64,000 nucleotides of DNA from Henricia sp. BOLD:AAB3569 (lineage: Eukaryota > Echinodermata > Asteroidea > Spinulosida > Echinasteridae). Position 1 is the stretch's first letter; every line of letters starts with the position of its first letter. Positions 10,831 to 22,800 of this stretch are shown here, piece by piece. Under the pieces are notes generated by a model. It did no database searches. It was not told the origin of the DNA and saw nothing but the letters and a program-made list of their open reading frames with translations. The position numbers and the translations under genes were made by a program. The stretch lies in the NCBI GenBank assembly GCA_037783545.1, contig JBBELK010000216.1:372001-436000 (forward strand), given 5' to 3'.

Positions 10831-11573
10831 TAATGGCCTTTTCCCACTACGCACCTCCGACCCGGGTAACTTTTCTACCCGGGTAGCGGTAAATAACCCG
10901 GGTTACATTTAACCCGGAGTTTCTTTTCACACGACAAGCGTTAACCCGGAGAAGCACTTACCCGGGTCGTCTCTTACACGGGTACAACAGCGACCCTTTT
11001 CCCACGGCATTTCTGCATGCGCACGTACCCGGGTAAACCAATCAGCACAAATACCCAGAAACCATTGCGTGTGGAAAATCGATCGATCAGGCTGCGCACG
11101 CACACACAAACATGGCGGACGACACAGAAACATCGCTGGCAATTTTGCTGTTAATACTTCGCATGTTTAATAATATTTATTGATGTGTGCTTTATCACTG
11201 GCACCACGCGTATTTTGTTGTACACTACCTTCAGAAGAGTACCAGTTTGACAGTGCCATTCAAGCGCGGGCGCACTTGCAACCTTTGACCAAATCATTAT
11301 TGTGGCAAGAATTTAACTCGATAAATAGCCTACCCGGGTAGGCTATTGTCGTTGTTTCCCACGACAAACGTTAACCCGGAGAATCGTCTCAAGGTCGCTC
11401 CGAGATTGGTGGGTTAACCCACCTCCCGAGCAGGGCTAGAAATTACCCGGGTTAAGTGGCATTTTTGGCCAGATAACCCGGGTAATTCGTAACCCCGAGA
11501 TTTGCCGTGGGAAACGAACCCTTTTTCTGTTACCCGGGTTATCTCGGGGTTAAAGTGCCGTGGGAAAAGGCCT
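10831..11573. mobile_element. Non-autonomous DNA element packed with ACCCGGGT palindromes
   Basis: Inverted ends GGCCTTTTCCCAC and GTGGGAAAAGGCC. The interior carries more than ten ACCCGGGT/AACCCGG words in both orientations, resembling sub-terminal transposase-binding repeats. About 740 bp without a plausible protein. TAA follows the right end directly and TAAT precedes the left, so a target duplication is possible but not exact. Confidence 0.7.
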
Positions 11574-11729
11574 AAAGTGGCATTTCTAGTTTGAAAAATT
11601 CTCGCTAGAGTGCCAAGGGCACATTCACCACAAATCATTGCCGGTAATGGGACCTATGTGGACTGGTATTGTCGTAGGCAATGGGGAAATAATGATGGCA
11701 GACAATTTTACCACAACTCTCCACAATGG

Positions 11730-12571
11730 TTAAAGGTACACACCTGCCTACTGTTTACATGATTTAGTGATGTAGCAGCATTGACAATACTTTTTTGATG
11801 GTCGTTGTGAAAAAAGATCATCAAAATATCCCGTAATTTACTAAAGAAGTGCACAATTAACAAAAACGGTCAAAAGACGGGTTATACACTTTACCAGCCG
11901 TTGCAACTACGCGCGAGCCTTACGACTTTGTCACAAACGTTTCGCTCTTCTCCTGCTCAGGATATCTCCAATTTTCGGCTCACGATTTCACTGGACAGCC
12001 CGGACGACCGAAAGGGAATTTCCGTTTTCTTTTGAGGAGTTGGCATCATGTTTTTTCTTCACGAACGTACATCGGAGCAACACGCCCGTGTGTGTGTGCA
12101 CTCAGGCTATTCGCCGTGCTGCGCGGGGCAAATATCCTACACTCCACGGTAGCCTGCCGTAGCACCCGCTCGCTCGCTCCCATTCTCCGGACTCTCGAAA
12201 CAAACAATTATGTTCGAATTTTCATACTTATGTTTAACTTTGTTTCATACCTGTATAAATAGTCTCTCTTCTTTGTCAATTACTTATAAATATTGGGGGG
12301 AAATCAGAGTTGAATTTGGTGCAGTTCTGCAGTAACAAACTTTTATACGGCTGGAAATACAACTAACTCACAAGACCACGTGACTTTTCGGAACCAGAAT
12401 TTGGTTCCGAAAAGTCACGTGACCTTGAATTTTTCAAAAGTGCTAAAAAACGGCCAAATTTGACGCCGTCTTTTCAGGATATATCTAATTTACTCTCGAA
12501 GGCGCTTCAGAATAATGTATGGGTCTATTTCATGCCCAAAATTGCGCAACAAAGCCGGTGTGTTCCTTTAA
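11730..12571. mobile_element. TTAA-flanked non-autonomous element, family K (long form)
   Basis: TTAA at 11730 and at 12568 border the inverted ends AAGGTACACACCTGCC and GCCGGTGTGTTCCTT. An internal perfect palindrome around 12375-12425 reads GGTTCCGAAAAGTCACGTGA on its right arm. The TTAA|AAGG end is shared with 36120-36259, 45740-46073 and 51281-51419. TTAA target sites fit Kolobok or piggyBac-type transposases. Confidence 0.65.
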
Positions 12572-12690
12572 GTCGTGGCGAATCTCAAGTGGTCCAGGCA
12601 GGGTGTCCCTGGATTTAGATAAAGCATCATAGAGTACTACCTTAATCATACTGTACATGATTATCACAAGTCGATGTTTAAAGATATTCT

Positions 12691-15600
12691 TCATTTCCTC
12701 TTTCCCTTTTTCTTACTCCTACTGTTGCCTTTCTCACCAACATCAACAGTCTGATGCGTGTCCGGGACGTGTAATGCATGTCCAGTTGATTTGATATGGT
12801 TGAAGAGTTTATTTCTAGTTGGGAATTCATTGTGACAAATGTTACATGTAAGGGGCACTTCACTTGATGTCTGCACCTGTTGAAAATACACAAAAATACA
12901 CTAAATCTCAGCCAGAATATTAATAGAATACAGTGTATTAAAAGATAACTGTGAAAGGTTTGAGACACAGATATTTCTTAAAATATCCGTTCTTGATCAG
13001 AACAGCAGTTTGTTGAATACAGTGAACTTGTGGATAACAAGGCACTGATCGACCAATCACTTAGGAATTGCTTTCAAGACAATTTTTCTTTAGTGATTTT
13101 CTCCAGGTCTAAGAGGACCCGTTTGAACAAAGTGATTCCCAAAGCAATAAAAAAGTGACATTTCTTGTTTCCGGGAGAATTCTGTAGTTAAGGGCTCTCA
13201 GAAAACCCATACTGTTGTGTTTTCAATCTGACTGGGGCTGCCAGCGCATCATCAAAACAGACCAAGAAGTGCATGAGCTCAGGGATGCACTTAGGCAGAG
13301 TGGCACATCCTGCCTCAGTGGCTCTTACAGATGATGGTGCAGTCACCCTTGCCACAAGAGGTGGTCATACACATTGCTAACCAATAAAATGTTATATCCT
13401 CTCTGCCTTCTCGATCCTATGGTCAGAGTATAACTTGCGTTTCCTTTTTTTGAACCGTATAATATCCACCTCACCTGTGTCTTGGGTTCTTGAGATGCCA
13501 CCTTCTCCCTCGCTGCTCTCCTTGCCTCTTTAGCTTTCTTTCCTTTAAGCTTCACTGCCGTCTTCTCCGTTTCCAAATCCTCGCCGTCTGCATTCACGAT
13601 GCCGTTGAGTCTCGTGGATACGTCCTCTGCCTGTTCCGTTCTTGTGTCATCTTGGGATGACTCTGTTCTCTTGCTTGGATCATCCTCTGAAGGTTCACTT
13701 GGTGATGTCATCCTAAGACGGTCTGCAATCTCAGCAGGTAGATCTTCAAGAATGTCATCATGGAAGGTATGATGGATGGGTGTTGGTACCTCGGCTGCTC
13801 TGTGTTGGTTTCTCCTTTTCTTCTGCTTCTTAGATAATCTATTGATCAAAGATTTTAAAAGGAAGCAAAAATCACAGTAACCAAGTATTGGGTGCCATTG
13901 TTTATGGGCACACAAGAAAGCACAAATTGAAATTGGGGTGCTTAACAAAACAGAATCCATAGAAATGCCTACTTTTGCCGTGTATCTTGAGAAAAAACAT
14001 TCAACACGCACGTTGCTATGTGTGTTTAGTACATGCATTTAGTAGTTATCAGAATATTCTCGTGGAAAAAGAGAACAGAAGTGTTTTAATAATCTGGGCT
14101 TCAAAAATGTACTTCAATCTCCAAATCAGTTACTTTTTTGTCAAATCAAATCTGCACTGTCTATAAACGAATGCAACCAGACAGTAAAAAATCTCTCTCT
14201 GACAAACTCTATGTACATGTATTGTGATTTTATCCTCATACATTATTCATGAGCACTCACTTATTCCTCACTGGCTCATTTGGTTCTGTGATTTCTTCAC
14301 TGTCTTCTAGTGAATCATCCGCATCATTTAGCGACTCGTCTAAGTCACCGTCCTCCTCCTTCCCATTAACAAGCTCTGCCCCCTCCTCTTCCTCCTCCTC
14401 CTCCTCCTCTGCCATTTGCTCCTTGAGTAAAGCCACATTCTCTTTGTGCTTCTTGGAATTTTGATGATTAGCAAACCTGTCTCAAGAAACAGACGATCAA
14501 GTGTGGTCAATTACAAAAAAACACATGTTTGGACATAGTTTAATGCCTAAATACCGTTATGGCTAAATGTATAATACAGTCACGTGTTTTCTGAGAGAAC
14601 ACACTTTTTCCACGGTTGTTGACCATTCTTCCTATTAGTTTGTGTTACATGTACGTTTAAATCAGGTTGACCTTGGAGGTCAACTGCATGTGCACATACC
14701 CCCCAAAAAAGGCTAAAAACTTGCTTATAGAAAATAAAATGGTTTACTGCTACTATTTCAGTCAAATGTTCTCCAAAGTGACTTACGCCTTTTCGCTCTT
14801 GAAATCTTTGTTGCAGGCAACACAGAAAAGGTCATTGACCAGCTCTTCATCCTGACTGTTAACGGAATCTGAAACATTCAAATATAAAAAATGCACAAAA
14901 TACACAATTCTAGGGGTTTGGCAGTGTTTTGTCTCAGGTTCGCGAGATATATTGATCATTTTTGCGCCAACTTTTGTTCTGAAAATTGAATCGGATAAGC
15001 ATGGAATTGATTCAAAACATTTTTAATTGCCCAAGCCTACTCCCAACCTCACCCTGGAACACTTTCAAGGGTGCTCTTTGGAGTAAGATTATCACAAGTC
15101 GATGTTTAAAGATATTTTTCATTTCCTCTTTCCCTTTTTTATGGTCAATCTTGGAGTATCCCTGAGTGACCTTATTGCCCCCTGAATCGTCCCCAAACAC
15201 CTCTTAAATAACTACCAAGAAGTTCACTTCTTAGAGTGAAATTACCGGAAGGTCATAAGCTCCGAGTGACCAACCTGAGGCATTGCCCTCTGAATCATCC
15301 CCAAATTCCTCCTGAAGAGCCGCTTCAACCTGTCTAAGATCCTCCTCCATCGAGGCTCGAACTTCCGCTCCTTGCTTGGCAGACTCACGGAATTGCCTGG
15401 AAGATTTCATATCAAACAAAATGGAATAATGTGACAGTGAAGCCCATTTAATTAAAATGAAAGAAAAATGTGATGCAGTAGCTGCAAAATGCAGCATTTG
15501 GAATGAAACATTCTTAGAATTTTTTTAGGCAAAACTTACTTCTCCCTCTCGATTCTTTCTCTTTCTCTCTTCTCCGCATCCAGACGAGCTCTTTCAGCAT

Positions 15601-17582
15601 TTTTCTCTTCCAACAGTTTCTATTTTTTTAAAATTACAGAAAAAATTGAATAATGTCAAGTGTAATTTTTGTAAATTGTTGTATGAACTCCATGCTGCTT
15701 ACTACTCACCCTGTAAGCTTGAACTCGTTTGTCCCTCTTGCGTACAAAGGACACCAATGCCTGGAAAGAAAACAGGATTCATGAATTTTTTTGAAATGAT
15801 AAATGTAATAAAACCAAAATTACCATGTTAAAGAGAATCCCTTATCCTTGTTGAGAGTTTACTGTGTTTTGAACTCATTGATTATATTTACCTCTATTCT
15901 AACTGACATAATCAGCAAAATACACAGCATTTCCTCACCCCCAAATACTTTCAAGGTTGATTTGAGTGAGATTTTTGGCTAATGAACCAAACATTTCAAC
16001 TCCTGAAATCACCATCCCACCCAGACTCACCCTAACTTCCTCATTATATTCCTTCTTGGCTGCATCTCTCAACTTTTTATTGTCCTTCTCCATGAGTCTG
16101 GCCACCCTGCGATTAGGAGCATCTCGTGTGTCGTACGTCTCAACCCAAACAAACGACCGAGATGTGCTGTAGCTCCGCCAGTAAGCGTAGAAGGGGTGCA
16201 CAACATCTTCATATGAGCTGTCCGAGGACCCAAACTCTGGAATTTCTTCTGCTTTTTTGCCTTCCATAAATTTCAGGTCCTCCTTTGTGATTTCTCTGAA
16301 TGCCTCGCTGTACACTGCATAGAAGCCCTTTTATCCGGAAAAAGTTGCAAACATAAATTTATCAATTTCAATGTGAAATTTTACAATACATCAGTAAGCA
16401 GAATAGCAGATTGTACTGTAAATTGAAAATGAATGCAGACAAAAATTCAAGAAAGTTGTGACTTTCATGAATTCTGAATGATACAGTTTACCACCAAATA
16501 AAAAAATTAACGAGGCAACATTGTTTCAGGTCCATCTTGAAAATTTACTTTAAAATAGCTAACCTTTGCATCGTCTCCAAATCCCGAATAAGCAGATGTT
16601 GTAAAGTATTTCATGAGATTGACTAAACTCCCTTCGTAGTCATCCCCATAGCCTGTTGGAAGAAAAGACACTAGCTCTCAAAATCTTTCAGTTTTTAAAA
16701 GTAAAGTTTCATTAAGGATAAAATGGTGGGAAAAGTACCATACACGTTTGCCAGTTGAGACTCCATGCACTAAGTCTATGGAACATGACATAAAAATCCT
16801 AAGTGTTTTCAAAGAAAAACTTGGTATTTTCTCATTGCTAAAATCATATTTCCTAACCAAATTTACACTTTCTGTGGAATGATGTCATATTAGGAAGAAG
16901 AATTAGTGGCAAACGTTTATGGTATTTATACTAAAATGGTTCTTCTTGGACATCTGGCCCATCAATTGGGACAGAGCCCATAGTTGGGCATAACAAGACT
17001 AGACATTCTCACCTTTTAGTATTGCCTCTCTGTGCTTGTCATACCAAGCCCGTTCCTGTGGGTCGCTCAATATATCAAATGCTTTCTGGATAACAGCAAA
17101 CTTCTCCGTGCACTCGTCCATATTGTCACGATTCTTATCTGAGGAAATTTAACGATTCAGAAAAAGAAAAAATTCATACTCCTGAAGAAAGAATATCTAA
17201 CCACTACTCATTCTATTCAAGATAATAATCTTTCTTTCTTTTTATTTTAAACGACTTAGACTCTGATGACCAATACACTTGCGCATTCTTTCTACAAACT
17301 AAATTTTATGAGCGAGATCAGGGCTGCGTTCCAAGTACGCAAACGTTTGCATCGTTCGCCAACAACTGGTACCCGGCTCTCCATAAACGAGTGCACTGTA
17401 ACCAATGGCAAACGTTGGCAACATTTGCATATGTGGAACGCAGCCCAGTTCTCCAATTTCTTTTATAACTCACCTGGGTGCCATTTTAGTGCCAATTTTC
17501 GGTAAGCTTTCTTCAGGTCTTCATCCAAGACATCTCTGTTCACCCCAAGAACCTCGTAGTGGCACATCATCTGGGTAGCCAT
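12691..17582 (-). CDS. DNAJC21: DnaJ homolog subfamily C member 21
   Basis: Eleven exons (minus): 17474-17582, 17013-17138, 16564-16652, 16031-16327, 15710-15760, 15540-15619, 15275-15396, 14787-14868, 14261-14476, 13475-13838, 12691-12876; all phases join, 573 residues (human 531). Co-chaperone that stimulates Hsp70 and acts in nuclear/nucleolar 60S ribosome maturation in vertebrates and yeast (Jjj1). The N-terminal J domain shows [24 protein letters not shown] (HPD split by intron 1) and [16 protein letters not shown]. Then come [19 protein letters not shown] and a long charged coiled region. Two C2H2 fingers follow: CVACNKDF...H-X5-H and [15 protein letters not shown]...H-X5-H, the latter in the last exon. 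A poly-Glu run ([11 protein letters not shown]) comes from a CCT-type repeat at 14385-14410. Start chosen at 17582; the ATG at 17570 or 17567 (MMCHYE) aligns with the human start and is an alternative. Confidence 0.93.
15012..15204 (-). pseudogene. Chimeric self-copy of DNAJC21 pieces inside DNAJC21 intron 7
   Basis: Read on the minus strand, 15204-15160 copies the end of exon 7 (FGDDSxGN, compare 15314-15259) but lacks the donor site. It runs straight into 15139-15088, a near-identical copy of the end of the last exon, including the stop region and at least 25 bp of 3' flank (12659-12710). Exons 8-10 are absent. Both parts lie in the gene's own orientation. The copy is not needed for the spliced reading frame. 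Confidence 0.75.
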
Positions 17583-17851
17583 AGCTGCAAAATCTGGGGC
17601 TATACAGTGAACGTTTGTGGAAAATCTGAATTAAATCCCAAATATAACAGGAAGAATATAAAGCATTTTATTTTACTTGCAAAACAAATTTTGCTCAATG
17701 TTGGTCACAACTCAAAACTGCATGTGTCGATGTCATTGATGTTGAACATTCACGGTAGCACCCAGACAGTATGGCAAATTTGCATTACAACATTGCAGTA
17801 ATGATGTTTAGCGAGGCTAGGGGCTTGGGAAATTTTTTTAAAACGTTTCCC

Positions 17852-18262
17852 TTCAAGTTAAACGGGTGTGAAGTTGGTTACTTATTCGACGTTCGACGTT
17901 CAATATTCAAAAAGGAGCTGTTACTTATTCAACATTCAATAAGGACCTGTTACTTATTCGACATACAAAGTCAAATGCACAGACAATTTTATTTCAAAGG
18001 GTCAAATGCCCCACCGGCACCACCCTGGGGCATGAAAACGTGACCAAACCCCAACCTAGGGGCCGGGGATGGGGCAGCGCGGATATGGGGGGCCAGGGGT
18101 GGGGGAGGGGGAAACAATTGATAGGTGCATAAGTAACAGCTCCTTGTTGAATGTCGAATAAGTAACAGCTCCTTATTGAATGTTTAATAAGTAACAGCTC
18201 CTTATTGAATATTGAACGTCGAACGTCGAATAAGTAACCAACTTCACACCGGTTCAAGTTAA
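17852..18262. mobile_element. Foldback element with tandem repeats in both arms
   Basis: Left arm TTCAAGTTAAACGGGTGTG... mirrors the right arm ...CACACCGGTTCAAGTT. Each arm has about three copies of a 30-40-bp unit around GTTACTTATTC and CATTCAATAAGGAGC. The centre holds a G-rich stretch. It lies 270 bp upstream of the DNAJC21 start. Confidence 0.75.
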
Positions 18263-19027
18263 AACTACTTTCACAGAAAATAGTTTGGCTGTAAAAATTT
18301 ATCAAGCATTTGCTGTGTTTTGGTTGTTAAAATAAGTCCAGTTAAAATACGTCCGTCTTTGAAAGTGAATGCGCCGCTGCTACAAAATATGTGACACGAT
18401 CAAAAGCGCCCTCATTTGGGTAGCTCACATTATTGTTTGCGTGGTTAGTTTTAAATTCAAGCGCAGACCTTTGACACATTGAGGGGGTACCCCTATGAGG
18501 GGGTACAACGCCATCTAATACGATGAATAAATGCACTTTCCTTTCAATTCCATAAAAATAGTATGACTGACTGGATTATCAACACGCCGGCCCCACTGGC
18601 GGCGCGCCGCGCCAGCCGTCAGCGCAGCATGCAGCCGGCCGGGCCACCACGGCTGGGGGTATTGCACAATCACACTGACATGACCGACACGTACCATGCC
18701 GAGATCAACATCGATCATGACGGTGACCCTTCAAAAGGCATGCATTTACTTCAATAATTCAAGCACATATTTCTCACCACAGTTACACAATGAATCTTGA
18801 TATTGTTTTGTTACGGACAACAAAGAAATCAGAAAGAATCGGCACCGAAATGTACGGTAAAACCGCACAAAATGTGAACACGATTTGTTACAGATGTGCA
18901 GTGCATGCAGTGAGCGACTTTCTTGACGGATTTTCGTTGTCGTCTGCAATGAATGGTACCACTTTCTGTCCCTTACTTCAACACTACAATCGCAAACGAT
19001 TAGAAGGCACCATACTACTGAAATCAA

Positions 19028-19041
19028 CCTCTCTTTCAGAG
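19028..19041 (+). promoter_or_regulatory. Candidate pyrimidine (TOP-like) start and mini 5' exon of EEF1D
   Basis: CCTCTCTTTC is followed closely by a strong donor, AGAG|GTAAGA at 19042. Translation-factor mRNAs characteristically begin with a C plus pyrimidines (5'TOP). A 13-nt first exon here, spliced to an acceptor shortly before the ATG at 19874 (AG at 19867-19868), would fit. Inference only. Confidence 0.3.
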
Positions 19042-19433
19042 GTAAGACATGTTACGTGAATGTTGCTGCTGTTGGATGGTGAGAACAAGGTTGTTTTTCT
19101 TTTTGACGTGTGCACTCTGCCGGGTCTAATCACGTGTAATATTTTGGTCTTTTAAACTTTCGATTTACGAGTAAAGTGTAAATATGACATGATACCGATT
19201 TTAAGAATAGTTTATAAAAGCATAAAGGTATCGTAATTTGAAGAACTAATTCGTAGTTAAAAATGGGAAATGGGTAAAATTTTGATGAAAAATTTAGCTC
19301 CCCACCTCCGACCTCGTGAATGTGAACGAGCTTGGCGCATGGTATACTACTGCTACTACTACTATAGACATGATAGAGGGCGCTATTTACATGTAGGAAA
19401 AGTTAGTTGCTGAACTTGGCATGGTAGTAAATC

Positions 19434-19690
19434 CATGTGCAAATGATTTTGCAATAAATAAGCCTTTTGGGGGTTTCTTTGAGTCGGAGGTCAGGTGCGC
19501 CAATTGGCACACATCAGACGTGTTATTCGCTGGCAGTCAGTGTGTGCATAAACCTCTTCCAGCTAGCGACCTGGGCAGAAGTTGACATGACACTCTGCCA
19601 GCGAATAACACGTCTGACATGTGCCGTTTCATACCCCTGACCTTTGACCCCAAGAAACCTCCAAAAGGCTTATGGCAATGCATTTACATG
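19434..19690. mobile_element. Foldback element upstream of EEF1D
   Basis: Arms ATAAGCCTTTTGGGGGTTTC and the complement of AAACCTCCAAAAGGCTTAT, with CAGACGTGTTATTCGCTGGC mirrored by GCCAGCGAATAACACGTCTG further in. About 215-255 bp. Confidence 0.75.
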
Positions 19691-19873
19691 ACAAACCGTT
19701 AGGCCCTTACCCAGCATGTCATGACTTTAGGCCTACTCGAGTATTATTATTATTTTTTCATTTTTAAAACTTCAACACGTTATGTTAAAATCAAATGTTT
19801 TTGTAAACAATGTTTGTCTCTTTTAACTCCTTGTCAGTACACATAGATCACCACAACCTCTATCTCAGTCACG

Positions 19874-22800
19874 ATGGCCCATCCAATGATGCTGGACAGT
19901 GTATGGTTTGACAAGTACAAGGCTGACGATGCGGAGAAACTATACCAGGAGAACAGGGCCAAGGAAATTAACGGACTAGTAGTGCAGGTAGGAGCAGATT
20001 TTAATCCATTGCTCTGATATGCCCAACTGGTGTACCTGTCCCAACTGTGGTTGCCACCATCTTAGCATATCATTGCTCATTGGCACCATCTCAGCGCATA
20101 GAAGAGTAACTTAGAAACCTAGTCCGACTGCCTCTAATGTTACAAGGACTCTCTTTAACGACTCAACTAACTTGGTCGGCCAAGTCGTTAAGGAGAGACC
20201 TGGTAATGTCCGAGAAAGTTAGACTAAGGAAAACCCAGAGAATCAAACAGGAATTAAAAAAACAATTCCAAATTATAGACCAGGCATGACCACACCAACT
20301 TGGTTGGGACACTGTAGTAGTTGGGGGCATAACATCTCCTTTACTAACAAGTTAGAATTGGGTCTTTCCGTAAAAACAGGTAATTATAAAAAAAACTCCG
20401 GAAGTGTCACGACGTAAGGGGGACACTGTGTCTTGTTTTTATGGAATGACCCTGTTGTAAATTCTTGCTGAGTTGGTGTGTTCGTTGTTGCCTTACAAGA
20501 TATTTAAGCGATTTTTGCCAGATAACCATGTTGCTTTTTTTTGCATTAGACAGTCCAAACAGACAAGTAAGGCTATGCTGGAGTGTTTAGAATGAGGCCT
20601 GGCCAAATCAGCCAACATTTGACATACATACGTCTTCAGTTTTGAGTCTTGGCTTATAGCGCTCACAAAATTTGAGCAGTGCTGTGCCAAGGTTTTATTT
20701 TTCACCAGCATTGCCTTACTTGACAGTTTGGAATTTAGATTAGTTTTTAGTGTGCTTTTTCAAGCTTTCAAGTTTTGTCAATTTCATGAAGTTGATGAGC
20801 ACACAAATAAAATTTATCAAGAATTTAAGGGTTCCAGCTGGCAAATTTCAAATAATAGGCAAATTTATTCAAAGGGCACATTTTATTTTTTTTACAATCA
20901 GTTTTTAATCGTTTTTTATTCGGTGCTGAATACATTTTTGTTAATGCCAATTGCTCAGAAATCTTGTCAACTTTATAAAAAGTATCATTTCGCTACTGTA
21001 TCTGTCCTTCAAGAATACAGCAATTATTAAATGATAAAATAGATTGAAATATCTGAAATATTCAGTAAAGTGGCATACGACTGTATTCCATTTGAATATA
21101 TCTAAGAACGTCCAAGTAGAGTTGACCCTTGACCTTCTGTGCAATTGTCTGAAATTACTTTGTTGTTTACCTTGCAGTTGCCAGTTACACCTTGCATTCA
21201 CATCCTACTAACACGGTCTGAGCTGTTTTGCAATGCATTTCAAATCATCCACATTGATGTTTAAATTTTCTGATGGAAAACAATTTTATTGAAGATTCAT
21301 AAATACCTTAGACAGTTTACGCATCCCTATTGGCCGAGAGCACGTCACGTGGGCAGTTTTAAACTATTGATAAAGGCCCAGTCAGTCTTAAACACTTTTG
21401 AGCCTATGGCTCGCGGCCGCACCCTCGCTCTGGTCGGCGCCTATATGAAACACGCATACAGAAACTGCACGCTTCCGAAAGCAAATTGTGCACTGTGACA
21501 AGTACCCGATTGTGTGCGTGCGCATACAACACGCTTGCATTACACGTAACGCCCTTGAGTTTTACTGATTTACACAAAAAAGGTATTTATAAAAAAAAAG
21601 TATTAATAATGGCCCGCGCCTTCGGCTCGGGCCATTATCAGCGTCGAGGCCCCTATCCGGTTTAAAAGTATGTTTAAGACCATTCAAACCCACTTTTATA
21701 CCTAATTCATTGCTTTAGATCCCCTCAGTCATCTGCATAATTGGAGATTTATCCTGGTGGCTGTTCCCATTAATCCATCAGCCCATAATCAACCATTAAT
21801 TCTCACTTCTCCCAGCTAGGAAGCAAAGTATCTTTTCAGGACATTTGATGTTAAAATAAAATTGAGAAGTCGTATTATGTTACAGCACACAATTTCTGCG
21901 CATGATCAAGTAGCTTCAGTTTCAGAACCATAACGTGTTATGGCCATGAACTCGTGTGTCTTTGAGCAAGGCACATCACTACAATTGGCCCTCTCCCCAA
22001 AGCCTCTAATTGGTCAATAGGCAACTTGGGTTTGCTAAACTGGATATTAACTGCTGCGTATTTATAGGCCTGTCCGCATTATACTTTTTTTGGGAAAACT
22101 TACCGAGACGATTGTTCCTTTTTCTATTTTTAGTCCAGTGCGGACAGCCTAGGAAATTTTTCTCTCAGTTACTTTTCCTGAGTCCAGCGGTTACTTTTCC
22201 TGTGCGGACACAACGAGTCGGTCAAAGCACTCTGGAAAGCGTACACGGTACGTCCAGGCTGTAAAGGTCATACTGCGAAGGGACACTGCGCATGCTCTCC
22301 CATGGTCTCGAAAAAGTCCAAATGCGGACAGCAGTAAAATTTAGCCATTTTTCATTTAACCATCAGCTTAGTAAAAACTCCAATGCAGTCCAATGCAGAC
22401 ACCGCTTATGTAGTTTAGTTAAAAGAAGCAGGAAAAAAAATTATAAATCATAATCCTAATCTAAATTGGCAATTAGGTAGGCTTGCCTACTTAATTGTGG
22501 GATTTTTAGACGTTAGTCTCACCGTCTGTTCGTATGTGCAAATTACACCTAGTTGTTTCTCTCTGCACTCCAATCTGTACACAGGCATCCGCCTCAGCTG
22601 ACAGCCAATCAGAATTGGCCAACAGCGGCCTCGCCGGTCAGATTGCACGTGCACGACAAAATATCCAAAACACACTGAATTCTGTGAGTAGACAAGTCCA
22701 CGTTGCAATGTCCAGTAATAAATAGCTCCTAAGCTAATGTGTACAAATTTATTTTCGCATGCCATACTCTCCTACCCTCGTAGATATTTCTTTCATAACA

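Larger units (their letters stand above)
8664..12690. other. Intergenic region between convergent ZGLP1 and DNAJC21
   Basis: The ZGLP1 3' UTR (AATAAA at 8953) is followed by repeat-rich DNA: MITEs at 9376-9507, 9951-10477, 10831-11573 and 11730-12571. No coding region is supported. Confidence 0.6.
17583..19873. other. Divergent intergenic region between DNAJC21 and EEF1D
   Basis: Expected to hold both promoters. It contains a foldback element (17852-18262), a G-rich run (18040-18110), a GC-rich island (about 18585-18660), a possible TOP-type start (19028-19041) and an inverted repeat (19434-19690). Confidence 0.6.

Noticed and set aside
12032..12262. Small plus-strand frame MRSWHHVFSS...
   Set aside because: Inside the TTAA-flanked element 11730-12571; no similarity recognised.
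15246..15274. Alternative donor (GTAATT after 15246) for DNAJC21 exon 7
   Set aside because: Its phase does not join exon 8; the donor at 15274 (G|GTTGG) restores the frame into [16 protein letters not shown].
15646..15831. Plus-strand 61-codon frame with two CxxC pairs
   Set aside because: Antisense shadow of DNAJC21 exon 5 and flanking introns.
18563..18757. GC-rich 64-codon frame upstream of EEF1D
   Set aside because: More likely a promoter-type GC island; no homology recognised.
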